A DNA stretch of 64,000 nucleotides from positions 310,001 through 374,000 of the forward strand of contig NC_009445.1 in NCBI RefSeq assembly GCF_000026145.1, written 5' to 3'. The notes beneath the pieces were generated by a model. The model was given only the letters and a program-made list of their open reading frames with translations. It was not told the origin of the DNA and made no database searches. This DNA comes from Bradyrhizobium sp. ORS 278 (GTDB taxonomy: Bacteria; Pseudomonadota; Alphaproteobacteria; Rhizobiales; Xanthobacteraceae). Position numbers and translations under genes: made by a program. The stretch's first letter is position 1; every line of letters starts with the position of its first letter. Positions 1-8,925 of this stretch are shown here, piece by piece.

Positions 1-13
1 TTGCCCGCAGTGC

Positions 14-598
14 CTAAGCGCGCGCCTTGCCGAAAAGGGCATCCATGTGATCGGCAACAGCCTGATTGCCGATGCCGGCGTTGATACGATTGTAGTTGAA
101 GAAGAAGACGCAATCGCAGCCCCAGTCCTTAATCACGCCCTTGATTATCTTGAGTGATAGGCCCTTGTAGCCGAAAGGATCGATGAACGAGAACGATGGA
201 ACAAGCTTGACCTGATTAAAGTACTTCTCCGCTTCTTCGTCGATCTCGCCGCAGGAAACGACCGGCTTGTGCTTCAGATTGCCAATATTTGGCAAGGTGT
301 CGATTTCGTTCTGAAGCGTGGACGTCTTGTTCCCATCCGAGTCATTCAGAAGCGTTACCAGCATCGAAGCGAGTTTCGGATCGGCGATGGCGTGCTCCAG
401 CACCAGCAGTGGCGTCGAAGCGGCCCCGTCCTTGTACCGGCCCGGCCCGGCATATAGGTCAATGTAGGCGATCCGCCCGCCATTCTTCCGGGCGGTCGGC
501 ATGATGACGTTGGCCCACGCATAGAAGTACTTTTGTACTATGCGCGCTTTAACTTCCGACTGATCTGTTCGTTCATCGAAAAATTTCGCGGTGCTCAT
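14..598 (-). pseudogene. tcmP: three-Cys-motif partner protein TcmP, cut short by an in-frame amber codon
   Basis: TcmP-family protein. Family hallmarks are visible: an N-terminal AYIDLYAGPG block and, in the second half, SFIDPFGYKG. The family accompanies three-Cys-motif or Gp37/Gp68-type proteins on mobile or accessory DNA; its biochemical role is not settled. The reading frame stops at TAG (14-16) just after DALFGKARA, which in relatives is an internal motif. Beyond the stop the same frame continues with Ala-Leu-Arg-Ala up to the window edge, as the family would. The visible product is only 194 residues, whereas members I know run to roughly 250-400. I chose ATG 598 (MSTAKFF) because a GGGG-rich stretch precedes it; an in-frame ATG at 631 has no ribosome site. 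It could be a real nonsense allele or a sequencing error. Confidence 0.75.
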
Positions 599-631
599 CG
601 GCTGCTTACCCCGATTTTCATAATAGAACAA

Positions 632-1529
632 ATTATGAACAGGGGCAACTGAGTTGGCGTGACCGCCAGACTAACAATCCGCGGCGACAGCTGCCGCCTC
701 CTCAACAAGCGCAATCTGATCCGGCCGACCGCCGGTGACGGGGCTCCGGTCGGCTCTGCCTCCCACCGCCCCGTGACCGGCGGAAGATACCTTCAACCAA
801 GTCCATAAGCCGATGGTAGGGACAGTTTCCGCGACGCAAAGGGGGGCACTTCCGGGTTGACGCCCCAGACTCGAATTCCGAATACCAGAAATTCTGTTGA
901 CACCACCCCCAAATCAGTGGTTTGATCCCGCGCATCCCGCCCGCACTGAGAGGGGCGTATCGCGATCGTCACGGGACGTTGCGGCGGGGAGCGGTGGCCG
1001 TGGGGCGACGCAGCATCTCATGGGGGTGCGGACGAACGTCGCCAGCGCGGACGGTCAAGCCGTGTGGTCCCGACACCCCGATGCTGGTGTCTTGATTGGC
1101 GACGATGCCGATGACGGGGGCAACAAGCCCGGTCCCCTGGGAGAGCGCGGAGCAGCCGTTCAAACCATTGCGCAGGGAAGGCCGGGTTGTTCCGGCTGAG
1201 CCTGTGGTTCCTGCCCCGTGCATTTTTCTCGCACGGGGGCCATGGGTGCCAGTCGGCACTCGGCCTTCCCTGCGCCCTCTCATCTGACGAGGACGCCAAC
1301 TGCAGCAGAACTTGGGGCTATCTGGCCCGCGAGATCGCGGCGGCTTGGGCGTTAGCAAGGCTGCTGATAGCGGAGGGCTGTTTGACAGGGTGGAATGGGA
1401 TCAAAGAGCCGGGCTCAAGCAAGACTTGGGGGGCTCAAACGCCCGGCTTCGCCAAGAGGCTACGCCGGGCACGCTTCGCTCTTCGGGCACCTGCGCGGCT
1501 GCGCCACGCGAAGCCCGAAGGGCGAAGCG
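632..1529. other. gene-free stretch between tcmP and tRNA-Thr
   Basis: About 900 bases with no convincing gene. Open frames here (for example 702-935 minus, 969-1358 minus) have no family resemblance that I can recognise. The stretch holds one copy of a ~350-bp dispersed repeat (950-1300) and an inverted repeat at 1470-1531. An AGCCGGGC/GCCCGGCT pair also lies near 1407-1449. I see nothing else in 632-949. Confidence 0.6.
950..1300 (+). repeat. ~350-bp dispersed structured repeat, copy 1
   Basis: Aligns by eye along its length with 57450-57806 in the same orientation. Shared blocks include AGGGGCGT near the start, GTGCGGACGAACG, GCGCAGGGA and CCTGTGGTTCCTGCCCCGTG. The 3' third folds into nested stems: GCGCAGGGAAGGCCG (1170-1184) pairs perfectly with 1261-1275, and CCCCGTGC (1214-1221) pairs with GCACGGGG (1231-1238). 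I recall many relatives of this element in Bradyrhizobium intergenic regions, where antisense frames are often annotated as hypothetical proteins. Orientation and function are unknown. Confidence 0.7.
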
Positions 1530-1531
1530 TG
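1470..1531. repeat. inverted repeat reaching into the 3' end of tRNA-Thr
   Basis: The arm at 1470-1488 and the arm at 1513-1531 are near-perfect reverse complements (one mismatch, GAAGAGCG versus GAAGGGCG). The right arm overlaps the CCA end of the minus-strand tRNA-Thr by two bases, so the hairpin would form directly after the mature tRNA 3' end. It could act as a terminator or processing signal, but no T-tract follows it. Confidence 0.55.
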
Positions 1532-1605
1532 GTGCCGCAAGAGGGACTCGAACCCCCGACCCCGTCATTACGAATGACGTGCTCTACCAGCTGAGCTATT
1601 GCGGC
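1530..1605 (-). tRNA. tRNA-Thr (anticodon CGU)
   Basis: Full cloverleaf on the minus strand. The acceptor stem is GCCGCAA/TTGCGGC. The D-arm reads AGCTCAGCTGGTAGAGC. The anticodon stem CGTCA/TGACG encloses the loop TTCGTAA, giving anticodon CGT (Thr). The T-arm is GGGGGTTCGAGTCCCTC. Discriminator A and the CCA end are encoded (1533-1530), for 76 nt in total. It is the first core gene on this side; accessory-looking DNA lies beyond its 3' end. Confidence 0.96.
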
Positions 1606-1773
1606 GAACCAAAGCGGTGCGGCCGGCACGGGGCCGGATCGCGCGAACGCGCTCCTGATATCGGGCGGGCGCGCGATTGGCAAGGCCGCGCGCGCCGCTC
1701 GACCACGGAATCGAGCCGGTGTGACCCGCGGCGCCTTACGAGTGGGCGAGGTCGGCCTGCCCGGCGGACGGGC

Positions 1774-3708
1774 TCAGCTGCCGAAGCGCGACCAGAACCC
1801 GCGCCAGCCGCCGGCCTGGGCTTTGGGCGCGATCTGCTCGGCGAACTCGTCGCGCGGCTGGTCGTCATCCTCGACGCCGGGATCGTCCGGCGGGCGCATG
1901 ATCGGCACGATCGCCTGGATCGGGGTCTCCGGCGGCTTGGCCAGATCGCTGCGGTTGCGGAACAGCGGCGTCGGCGCGGCGGCCGCGGTTTCCGCCGGCT
2001 TGGCGGGCTCGGGCGGAGTCTCAGGCTCCTCGGCCGTCTCAGCCTCGGCGTCGGCCTCGCTAGGCGCCGCGGCCTGCAGCGGTGGCGCCGGTTCGGCAGA
2101 CGCCGGGCGGGAGGTCACCACGGCCGGCTCCGCAACAGGGCCCTCGACGGCCTTCTCCACCTTGTCCTCAGCCTTTTCAACACGGATATCCACCGGCTTG
2201 TCGACAGGCTTGTCCACGACGTCTGCAACCGCCGTTTCCACCGCCGGCTCCGGCTCGGCCGGACGCGGCGGCTCGTTGTCCTGCAGGGTCGGGGTGATCA
2301 CGACCGGCGCGGCGGGGACGGTCCGCGGCGGCTCCACCAGGCCTTCCGGGATGGCCGGGCGGCTCGGCGGCGCCAGAATCGCCTCGGCGAATTCCGAGCT
2401 CTCGATGACGCTGTTGCGCTCCGACGGCAGGCTCGCCACCGGGGTCTGCCATTGGAAGGCGTCGAGCCGGCCGGTGACCGGCGAGATCGGCCGCCAGCGG
2501 TCGCTGACATAGCCGTCGGCGGTCCAGGCCGGGTCGTGGCGGGCGCGCACCGCGCGCAGGGTCCATTCGCGCGCCTTGCCGGCATCGCCATGCTCGGTGC
2601 GCTCCAGCTCGGCCATCAGCATCGCGACGCGCTGGGTCGGGTCTTCGGTGAAGGGGGCCAATGCCGCACGGGCGCGGCCGAACTCGGCGGCATCGATCGC
2701 GGCGCGGGCCACCGCGAGCGCGCCCTCGACATGGTTGGGCGTCCGCGCGGCGAGGTTCGTGATCCGCGACAGCCGCTGGACCGCGGAATCGCCGAGCCGG
2801 ACATGCGCATAGGCGTCGGCGAGGTCGGGATGCGGGCACGACGTCCAGGCCGCCTCGATGATCTTCATCGCGCGCCGCACCTGGTGCGCCTCGCTCTCGA
2901 ACTTGGCGGCGAGCACGGCGGCCGGCACCAGGGTCGGCGCCAGCTTCACCGCCTCCATCGCGCTCGCGCGGGCGAGATCGCGGTTCTCGGTCTCCAAGGC
3001 CATCGCGCGCGCCGTCAGCAGCACGCCGCGCTGGCGGCGGTAGGTCGGCTTGTCGATCATCCCGGCGGTGTAGTTGCCGTCGAGGATCGACAGCGCGCCG
3101 TTCCAGTCGCCTTGCGCGCAGCGGAAGCCGAGCACCGCATGCGAGGCCCAGCTGGCGTTGGGTGCGAGCTTGAGCGCCTCGTCGGCGATGACCACCGCGG
3201 CCATGGCGTCGTCGGCGCGCTGCGCCTCGATGAACAGGCCGCGCAGGCCCAGCAGCCTCGTATCCTGGCGCTCGGCCATGGCCCGGAAGGCGCGGCGGGC
3301 GCCGTCGCGGTCGCCCTCGAGCTGCGCCGCCTGGGCGTGCAGGAGCAGCGTCAGCGGATCGTCGCCGGCGAGCCGCTTGGCCATGTCGGCATGCTGGCGC
3401 GCGGCGGTCGAATCGCCGTGCCCGATGGCGAGCAGGCCGTGGGTGATGGCGTGGCGGCCGCGGCGGTGGCGGCGCTCGCGATGCGCCTTGCGGATGCGGT
3501 TCGGCGCGCGCAGCAGCGCGCTGAGCAGATTCCACACCAGCACACAGGCCGCGATGGTCAGGCCCAGCGCCAGCACGAACACCGGCAGGGTCATGGCGAC
3601 CCGCCAGGGACCCCAGTTCAGCACCACGTCGCCGGTCTGCTCGGCGACCCAGGCGGACCCGGCTGCGGCGAGCCCGACCAGGATGAGGAAAACAACGATC
3701 CGGAACAT
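1774..3708 (-). CDS. hemY: HemY-like tetratricopeptide inner-membrane protein
   Basis: Proteobacterial HemY (not the oxidase of the same name), an inner-membrane TPR protein encoded in heme operons. Two membrane segments lie at about residues 1-22 and 38-65, followed by a basic stretch (RKAHRERRHRRGRH). A long alpha-helical repeat region of TPR type (WASHAVLGFRCAQGDWNGAL and similar) comes next. From about residue 430 the protein turns into a Pro/Ala/Glu-rich low-complexity tail with PVDKPVDIRVEK-type repeats, ending in GGWRGFWSRFG. At 644 aa it is longer than enterobacterial HemY (about 400) because of this tail. ATG 3708 has AAGGA upstream. It lies 17 bases after the Mic60-like gene and is last in the hemD-mic60-hemY unit. 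The exact role in heme synthesis is unproven. Confidence 0.88.
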   Translation of the reverse strand: MFRIVVFLILVGLAAAGSAWVAEQTGDVVLNWGPWRVAMTLPVFVLALGLTIAACVLVWNLLSALLRAPNRIRKAHRERRHRRGRHAITHGLLAIGHGDSTAARQHADMAKRLAGDDPLTLLLHAQAAQLEGDRDGARRAFRAMAERQDTRLLGLRGLFIEAQRADDAMAAVVIADEALKLAPNASWASHAVLGFRCAQGDWNGALSILDGNYTAGMIDKPTYRRQRGVLLTARAMALETENRDLARASAMEAVKLAPTLVPAAVLAAKFESEAHQVRRAMKIIEAAWTSCPHPDLADAYAHVRLGDSAVQRLSRITNLAARTPNHVEGALAVARAAIDAAEFGRARAALAPFTEDPTQRVAMLMAELERTEHGDAGKAREWTLRAVRARHDPAWTADGYVSDRWRPISPVTGRLDAFQWQTPVASLPSERNSVIESSEFAEAILAPPSRPAIPEGLVEPPRTVPAAPVVITPTLQDNEPPRPAEPEPAVETAVADVVDKPVDKPVDIRVEKAEDKVEKAVEGPVAEPAVVTSRPASAEPAPPLQAAAPSEADAEAETAEEPETPPEPAKPAETAAAAPTPLFRNRSDLAKPPETPIQAIVPIMRPPDDPGVEDDDQPRDEFAEQIAPKAQAGGWRGFWSRFGS

Positions 3709-3725
3709 GAGTGTCCTTGGGCGTC

Positions 3726-5030
3726 CTATTGCGCGGGTTTGGCGAGCGCGGTCATCGAGTCGTCGGCGAATTTGCGGGCCGCTGCCAGCGCGGCGTCGCG
3801 GGCGTCGGCCTTGGCGAGCCAGTCGTTGGCCGGAGCGCGGTCCTCGGCCGACAGGCTCTTCAGCTCGCGCCGCGCCTCGCCGAGATCGTTGCGCAAGGCG
3901 GCCGCGGTGACGCGCGCGACGACAGCGCCGCGATCGGTGCCGGCGCCGTCGGTGCGCTCGACCTTCACCAGGTTTTGCGCGCCGGCCGAGAGCTTGCTGA
4001 GGATCGAGTTCCCCGTGGTGCTTTCGGCGGCGGGCGGCGCCAGCTTCGGCACGATGGTCAGGAGATCGCGACTGAGCGCGGCCGGGCTCGGGACTCCGTT
4101 CGCGGCGAAGGGCTCGAGCGGCTTCAGCGCGGATGCATCCGGGGCCAGCGATGTCGCGGTCGACAGCGCCGCGCCAAAGGGGTCGCCGTGGCGGACGGCG
4201 ACGTCGAGCAAGGTGGCGGCGATCACCCGGCGCAGCGGCGCGTCGTCGGCCGACCTCGCCTGCGTGGCCTCGGACAGCTTGGCGCGGTCCTGCGCCAGCG
4301 CCGCGCTCTGGGTCTTGCTGGCGCGCTCCAGCGCGTCGATGCGCGCGGTCAGGCCGGACAGGTCGACCGGGGCGGGAGCCGGCGCCGCGCTGTCGCGCGG
4401 CTGCGCCTTGACGTCGTTCAGCGCGGCGACGGTCTTGTCGCTCTGGCTGCGCAACGCGGCGACGTCGCTGCGCACCGCCGCGATCGCCTTGTCGACGGCG
4501 TCAATGCGGCCGGCCACGGCGGCATCCGGCTTTCCGGCGCGCTGCTCGAGCGTGGCGACGCGCGAGGTCAGCTCGTCGACTGCGGTCGACAGCGGCGTGG
4601 TCGGAGACGGCGGCTGCACTGGCGGCCAGCCCAGCATCCAGCCGACGCCGATCACCAGCGCCGCCGCGGCCGCGCCGGAGAACGGCGCGATGATCCATGG
4701 CGACACCGGCCGCGGTGGCGGGGGCGGCGGAAGCTCGGCCTGCGGCGGCGCGGCGGCGGCAACGGTCTCTTCAGGAGTCTCGGTGGCGACGGCGGCCGGC
4801 TCGGCCTCCGGAGCACCGTGCGGATGCGAATCGTCCGCCGCGCCCGAGGATCCCTCCGCCACGGCCTCGGCCGGCGCGGACCATGGCGAGGCCGTCGGCC
4901 GCTCGGCCGCGCTCTCGCTCGCCGCGGGACGCTCCTCGCGCGAGGTCGGCTCCAGATCGATGGTCGGCGGGGGCCGTTTCTGCCGCCCGGTATCGGAGGC
5001 CGGTGCAGCGGTGTCGGGTTCATCGACCAT
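3726..5030 (-). CDS. alphaproteobacterial Mic60/mitofilin-like membrane protein
   Basis: Bacterial homologue of the mitochondrial inner-membrane organiser Mic60 (COG4223). The predicted 434-aa product starts with about 110 residues of Pro/Ala/Glu-rich low complexity. A single membrane segment follows at about 112-135 (IIAPFSGAAAAALVIGVGWM), then a heptad-rich coiled coil at about 145-270 (AVDELTSRVATLEQRAG and similar). A C-terminal helical mitofilin-type region ends in ADARDAALAAARKFADDSM. In alphaproteobacteria Mic60 is typically encoded inside heme operons, exactly as here between hemD and hemY. I preferred ATG 5030 (MVDEPD); an in-frame GTG at 5084 would overlap the hemD stop and add 18 residues. 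Family knowledge links it to membrane curvature and intracytoplasmic membranes. Confidence 0.85.
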   Translation of the reverse strand: MVDEPDTAAPASDTGRQKRPPPTIDLEPTSREERPAASESAAERPTASPWSAPAEAVAEGSSGAADDSHPHGAPEAEPAAVATETPEETVAAAAPPQAELPPPPPPRPVSPWIIAPFSGAAAAALVIGVGWMLGWPPVQPPSPTTPLSTAVDELTSRVATLEQRAGKPDAAVAGRIDAVDKAIAAVRSDVAALRSQSDKTVAALNDVKAQPRDSAAPAPAPVDLSGLTARIDALERASKTQSAALAQDRAKLSEATQARSADDAPLRRVIAATLLDVAVRHGDPFGAALSTATSLAPDASALKPLEPFAANGVPSPAALSRDLLTIVPKLAPPAAESTTGNSILSKLSAGAQNLVKVERTDGAGTDRGAVVARVTAAALRNDLGEARRELKSLSAEDRAPANDWLAKADARDAALAAARKFADDSMTALAKPAQ

Positions 5031-5080
5031 GATGGAGGTTCCCTGGCTGAAGCAAGACTGGGCAGGCCCTCTTACGCCAT

Positions 5081-5809
5081 TCACGACCGGAGCGCACGAG
5101 CTAGCCCTTCCAGCATCTCGTTTTCATCCGGATGCGCTGGGATTGTGACCTGCGTCGCGCCGGCGTCACGCAGCACCTCGGCGACGTTGGCCGACAGGCA
5201 GCCATGCGGCACCGCCAGCGCGGAGATTTCGACGCCCTCGGCCCGGATCGCCGCCACGAACGCCGCGGCACTTCGCCGCGAATAATGCAGCACGGCTTGG
5301 ATCGTGTTCGCCGCGAACGCCTCGCAGACCTCGCGCGGCAGGCTCGTCACCTGCGCCATCCGGTAGACCGTCTGCGTGACGACCTCGAAGCCGCGCGCGC
5401 CAAGCTCGGCGGCGAGATCGCGCGAGATGTCGGCGCCGGCGAGATAGAGCAGGGTTGCCTTGGCCTCGATCGCACCGCTGGTCGCGATCACCTCGCGCAA
5501 CGCCGCCGCATCGCCGGCTGCCGAGATCACTTTTGCGAAACCAGCCGCGCGCGCCGCCGCCGCGGTCTGGTCGCCGACCGCGAACAACGGCAGAAGCAGC
5601 AGCGCAGAGCTCCGCAACTGCGGCGCGGCCGCGCGCAGCGCGTTCGCGGACGTCACGACGATTCCAGCCGCGTCTTGGCCCACATCGGCCAGCAGCGCGA
5701 CCGGCTCGAAGCGCAGCATCGGCGCCAGCAGCACGTCGAAGCCGCGCTCGCGCAGGGCTTGGGCGGTCCGTTCATTGTCGGGGGCGGGACGGGTCACCAG
5801 CACGGCCAT
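5081..5809 (-). CDS. hemD: uroporphyrinogen-III synthase
   Basis: Closes and inverts ring D of hydroxymethylbilane to give uroporphyrinogen III, the branch-point tetrapyrrole. The 242-aa length fits the family. The N-terminus [20 protein letters not shown] matches the usual VTRP start, with ITSANALR-type and YYSRRSA-type blocks present as [11 protein letters not shown] and [12 protein letters not shown]. Sequence conservation in this family is low, so the neighbours (Mic60-like, HemY) strengthen the call. It is first in a minus-strand unit and divergent from tsaD across about 97 bases. hemC, often adjacent in other bacteria, is not in this window. Confidence 0.92.
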   Translation of the reverse strand: MAVLVTRPAPDNERTAQALRERGFDVLLAPMLRFEPVALLADVGQDAAGIVVTSANALRAAAPQLRSSALLLLPLFAVGDQTAAAARAAGFAKVISAAGDAAALREVIATSGAIEAKATLLYLAGADISRDLAAELGARGFEVVTQTVYRMAQVTSLPREVCEAFAANTIQAVLHYSRRSAAAFVAAIRAEGVEISALAVPHGCLSANVAEVLRDAGATQVTIPAHPDENEMLEGLARALRS

Positions 5810-5906
5810 GTGCTATGCTCCCGTCGAATACGGATCGGCCGGGCTGCAACGGCGTGGTGATTGCACCTGGCGACCTCGTGATGTTAGGCGGATCCGCGCA
5901 CACATA

Positions 5907-7016
5907 ATGACCAAAGGGTTGAGATTGGGTAACGACTCGCAAACGCTCGTGCTCGGCATCGAGACCACCTGCGACGAGACCGCCGCGGCGGTGGTCTCCA
6001 GGGATTCGGACGGCAAGGGGCATATCCTCTCGAATGTGGTGCGCTCGCAGACCGACGAGCACGCGATCTATGGCGGCGTGGTTCCCGAGATCGCGGCGCG
6101 TGCCCATGTCGAGATGCTCGATCATCTCATCGACGCCGCGATGCGCGAAGCCGGCATCGATTATGCCGCGCTGTCGGGCGTCGCCGCGGCCGCCGGGCCC
6201 GGCCTGATCGGCGGCGTCATCGTCGGTCTGACCACCGCCAAGGCGATCGCGTTGGTGCACGACACGCCGCTGATCGCCGTCAACCATCTCGAGGCGCATG
6301 CGCTGACGCCGCGCCTCACCGATGCAATCGACTTTCCCTACTGCCTGTTCCTGGCCTCCGGCGGCCACACCCAGATCGTCGCGGTGGCCGGCGTCGGCGA
6401 TTACGTCAGGCTCGGCACCACGGTCGACGACGCGATGGGCGAGGCGTTCGACAAGGTCGCGAAGATGCTCGGCCTGCCCTATCCGGGCGGCCCGCAAGTG
6501 GAGCAGGCCGCGCGCAACGGCGACGCCACGCGGTTCGCGTTTCCGCGTCCGATGCAGGGCCGAAGCGACGCGAATTTCTCGCTGTCCGGATTGAAGACTG
6601 CCGTGCGCAACGAGATCGGCCGCCTGGAGAGCGTCAGCGAGCAGGATGTCGCCGATCTCTGCGCCAGCTTCCAGGCCGCGGTGCTGGAGTCCACCGCCGA
6701 CCGCCTGCGCGTCGGGCTCGACCTGTTCGAGCAGCGCTTCGGCGCGCCGACCGCGCTGGTCGCGGCCGGCGGCGTCGCCGCCAACCAGGCGATCCGCGGA
6801 GCGCTCGACGATGTCGCGCAAGCCGCCGGCACCCGCCTGATCGTGCCGCCGCCCGCGCTGTGCACCGACAACGGCGCGATGATCGCCTGGGCCGGCGCCG
6901 AGCGCCTTGCGCTCGGCCTGGTCGACGGCATGGACGCACCGCCCCGCGCCCGCTGGCTGCTGGACGCCAATGCGCAAGTGCCCGGCAAGTTCGCGAACAC
7001 GCGCGCGGGGTTTTGA
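5907..7016 (+). CDS. tsaD: tRNA N6-adenosine threonylcarbamoyltransferase TsaD
   Basis: Transfers the threonylcarbamoyl group to A37 of ANN-decoding tRNAs as part of the TsaB-TsaD-TsaE machinery. Visible signatures are [13 protein letters not shown] near residue 18, the family block [12 protein letters not shown], the metal-binding pair H127/H131 in [18 protein letters not shown], and a C-terminal [14 protein letters not shown]. The length of 369 aa is normal. I chose ATG 5907 because the conserved N-terminus begins just after it; the open frame continues upstream without similarity. It is followed by gpsA after 159 bases containing a repeat, and may be co-transcribed with it. Confidence 0.96.
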
Positions 7017-7115
7017 GAGCGTGCCGAAGCTGCTCCCTTACGCCACACTCCAGCGCGAGGCACGTCCGAGCCTCTCCCCACGCGTGGCGCCTCTCCGCGC
7101 GATCGGTGGGTGGGG

Positions 7116-7165
7116 CTGCCCCTCACCCCAACCCTCTCCCCGTAAGAACGGGCAGAGGGAGCACT
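7116..7165. repeat. CTCTCCCC-type intergenic repeat upstream of gpsA
   Basis: The block CCCTCACCCCAACCCTCTCC followed by CCGTAAGAACGGGCAGAGGG forms a short hairpin. A close relative occurs at 42787-42848 (CCGTAAGAACGAGGAGAGGG). It sits between tsaD and gpsA. Confidence 0.6.
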
Positions 7166-7175
7166 GAGGCCGCCC

Positions 7176-8159
7176 GTGTCGCATCGCTTTCAAACGATCG
7201 CCGTCGTCGGCGCCGGTGCGTGGGGCACAGCGCTTGCGGCCGTGGCCGCGCGCGCCGGCCGCAACGTGACGCTCTATGCCCGCGACGCCGATCACGCCGT
7301 TCGCATCGCGACAGCGCGTGAGAATCCCCGTCTGCCCGGCATTCCGCTCGCCGACAGCATCACCGTCACTACCGACCTCGCCCGGGCCGCCCGCGCCGAC
7401 GCCATCCTGATCGTCGTTCCCGCGCAGCATCTGCGCGGTGCCGTCATGCATCTCGCGCCTCTGCTTGCGCCCGGCACGCCGCTTGTCGCCTGCGCCAAGG
7501 GCATCGAGCACAGCACTCACAAATTCATGACGGAGGTGATCGCCGAGGCTGCGCCACGTGCAACGCCGGCGATCCTGTCCGGCCCCAGCTTCGCCGACGA
7601 CGTCGCGCGCGGACTGCCGACTGCGGTCACGCTCGCCGCGCCTGACGAGGCGCTTGCCTCGGCGCTGGTGCAGGCGCTGGGCTCGTCGACCTTCCGGCCC
7701 TATCACTCGACCGACGTGCGCGGCGTCGAGATCGGTGGTGCCGCCAAGAACGTGCTGGCGATCGCCGCCGGCATCGTCTCAGGGCGCGATCTCGGCGCCT
7801 CCGCGCTGGCGGCGCTGACCACGCGCGGCTTTGCCGAACTGGTGCGGCTCGGCCGCGCCTATGGCGCCCGCAGCGAGACGTTGACCGGCCTGTCCGGCCT
7901 CGGCGACCTGATTCTCACCTGCGCCGGTCCGCAATCGCGCAATTTCGCCGCCGGCCTCGCGCTCGGACGCGGCGAGCCGCTGCCGGCCGGCAAGCTCGCC
8001 GAAGGCCAATACACCGCGCCGGTGCTGGTCGAACTCGCGGCGTCGCGCGGCGTCGAGATGCCGGTGGCGCAGGCGGTGGCCGCGATCCTGTCCGGCACCG
8101 TGACGATCGACGCCGCGATCGAGGCGCTGATGTTGCGGCCGTTCAAGGCGGAGGAGTGA
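7176..8159 (+). CDS. gpsA: NAD(P)-dependent glycerol-3-phosphate dehydrogenase
   Basis: Reduces dihydroxyacetone phosphate to sn-glycerol 3-phosphate for phospholipid synthesis in the cytoplasm. The Rossmann motif GAGAWGTAL starts at about residue 12. NPRLPGIPL, the catalytic-lysine block [13 protein letters not shown], and [12 protein letters not shown] are typical of GpsA. The 327-aa length fits. The start is GTG at 7176, directly before [13 protein letters not shown]. The gene follows tsaD, a frequent alphaproteobacterial arrangement. Confidence 0.96.
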   Translation: MSHRFQTIAVVGAGAWGTALAAVAARAGRNVTLYARDADHAVRIATARENPRLPGIPLADSITVTTDLARAARADAILIVVPAQHLRGAVMHLAPLLAPGTPLVACAKGIEHSTHKFMTEVIAEAAPRATPAILSGPSFADDVARGLPTAVTLAAPDEALASALVQALGSSTFRPYHSTDVRGVEIGGAAKNVLAIAAGIVSGRDLGASALAALTTRGFAELVRLGRAYGARSETLTGLSGLGDLILTCAGPQSRNFAAGLALGRGEPLPAGKLAEGQYTAPVLVELAASRGVEMPVAQAVAAILSGTVTIDAAIEALMLRPFKAEE

Positions 8160-8295
8160 GGCGGACCGCTGGGCAAAAGCGCGATGTCTTCGCTCTAAAC
8201 TGTTGACCCGGCGATTGCCGTCTTCTTTGATCCGCCCGCCGAGCAAGCCCGTCTTCCGCTCGGGACTGGCGCGACGATCCGAGGACCTTGCACAT

Positions 8296-8709
8296 ATGAG
8301 CTATTGGCTGGTGAAATCCGAACCCTCGGTCTGGTCCTGGGACCAGCAGGTGGAGAAGGGCGCCAAGGGCGAGGCGTGGACCGGCGTGCGCAACTACACG
8401 GCGCGGCAGAACCTCGTGGCGATGAAGCAAGGCGAGCTCGCCTTCTACTACCATTCCAACGAGGGCAAGGCGATCGTCGGCATCGCCGAGATCATCAAGG
8501 AAGCCTATCCCGACCCGACGGACAAGACCGAGAAATTCGTCTGCGTCGACATCAAGGCGCACAAGGCCTTCAAGACCCCGGTGACGCTAGCCGCCATCAA
8601 GGCCGAGCCGAAGCTCGCAGAGATGGCGCTGGTGAAGCAGTCACGCCTGTCGGTACAGCCGGTGACTCCCGAGGAATGGAAGCTCGTCTGCAAGATGGGC
8701 GGGGTGTAG
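8296..8709 (+). CDS. EVE-domain (PUA-like) protein
   Basis: Small EVE-domain protein of 137 aa, a PUA-related fold thought to bind modified bases in RNA or DNA. The sequence is almost entirely this domain: MSYWLVKSEPSVWSWDQQ at the start, GVRNYTARQNLVAMKQGEL, FYYHSNEGKAIVGIAEI, and a C-terminal VTPEEWKLVCKMGG. ATG 8296 is preceded by GAGGA at 8281; the in-frame upstream extension has no similarity. It lies in the tsaD-gpsA neighbourhood and ends with a TAG stop, showing that TAG is a normal terminator here. Its substrate is unknown. Confidence 0.92.
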   Translation: MSYWLVKSEPSVWSWDQQVEKGAKGEAWTGVRNYTARQNLVAMKQGELAFYYHSNEGKAIVGIAEIIKEAYPDPTDKTEKFVCVDIKAHKAFKTPVTLAAIKAEPKLAEMALVKQSRLSVQPVTPEEWKLVCKMGGV

Positions 8710-8924
8710 GGGCCGCGCCGCCCGTCGCTCCCAATATCTCGGCGGAGGACATCAGATGCGTTGTTCTCCGGGCGCACGGCGCGAGCGCGAGATCCTTGAC
8801 CACAGGGTTCACTTGGTTGCGCGGGACTGGCGACCTGCCTATTCGAAGATCACGCGGTGTGGATCCGGCGTTCGCCGTGACGACACTGCGGGTGTGGCGC
8901 GCGCTCGGCCCTCACGAGCGAACC
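8710..8924. other. intergenic stretch without a recognisable gene
   Basis: Convergent space between the EVE gene and amtB. Apart from the amtB terminator at its far end I see no gene, tRNA or repeat match within the window. Confidence 0.5.
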
Positions 8925-8925
8925 A

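Noticed and set aside
969-1358. Minus-strand frame through the ~350-bp repeat, with a similar frame at 57417-57755
   Set aside because: The two translations share segments only because the DNA repeat is shared. The strongest conservation follows hairpin arms, so I treat it as non-coding repeat.
1-1605. Genomic island integrated at tRNA-Thr
   Set aside because: No integrase or duplicated tRNA end is visible in the window, and a chromosomal-type repeat separates tcmP from the tRNA. Kept only as a possibility in the findings.
1312-5148. Very long plus-strand open frame over the heme operon
   Set aside because: It lies antisense to hemY and the Mic60-like gene; the translation is Arg/Gly-rich low complexity, as expected from the high-GC third-position pattern.
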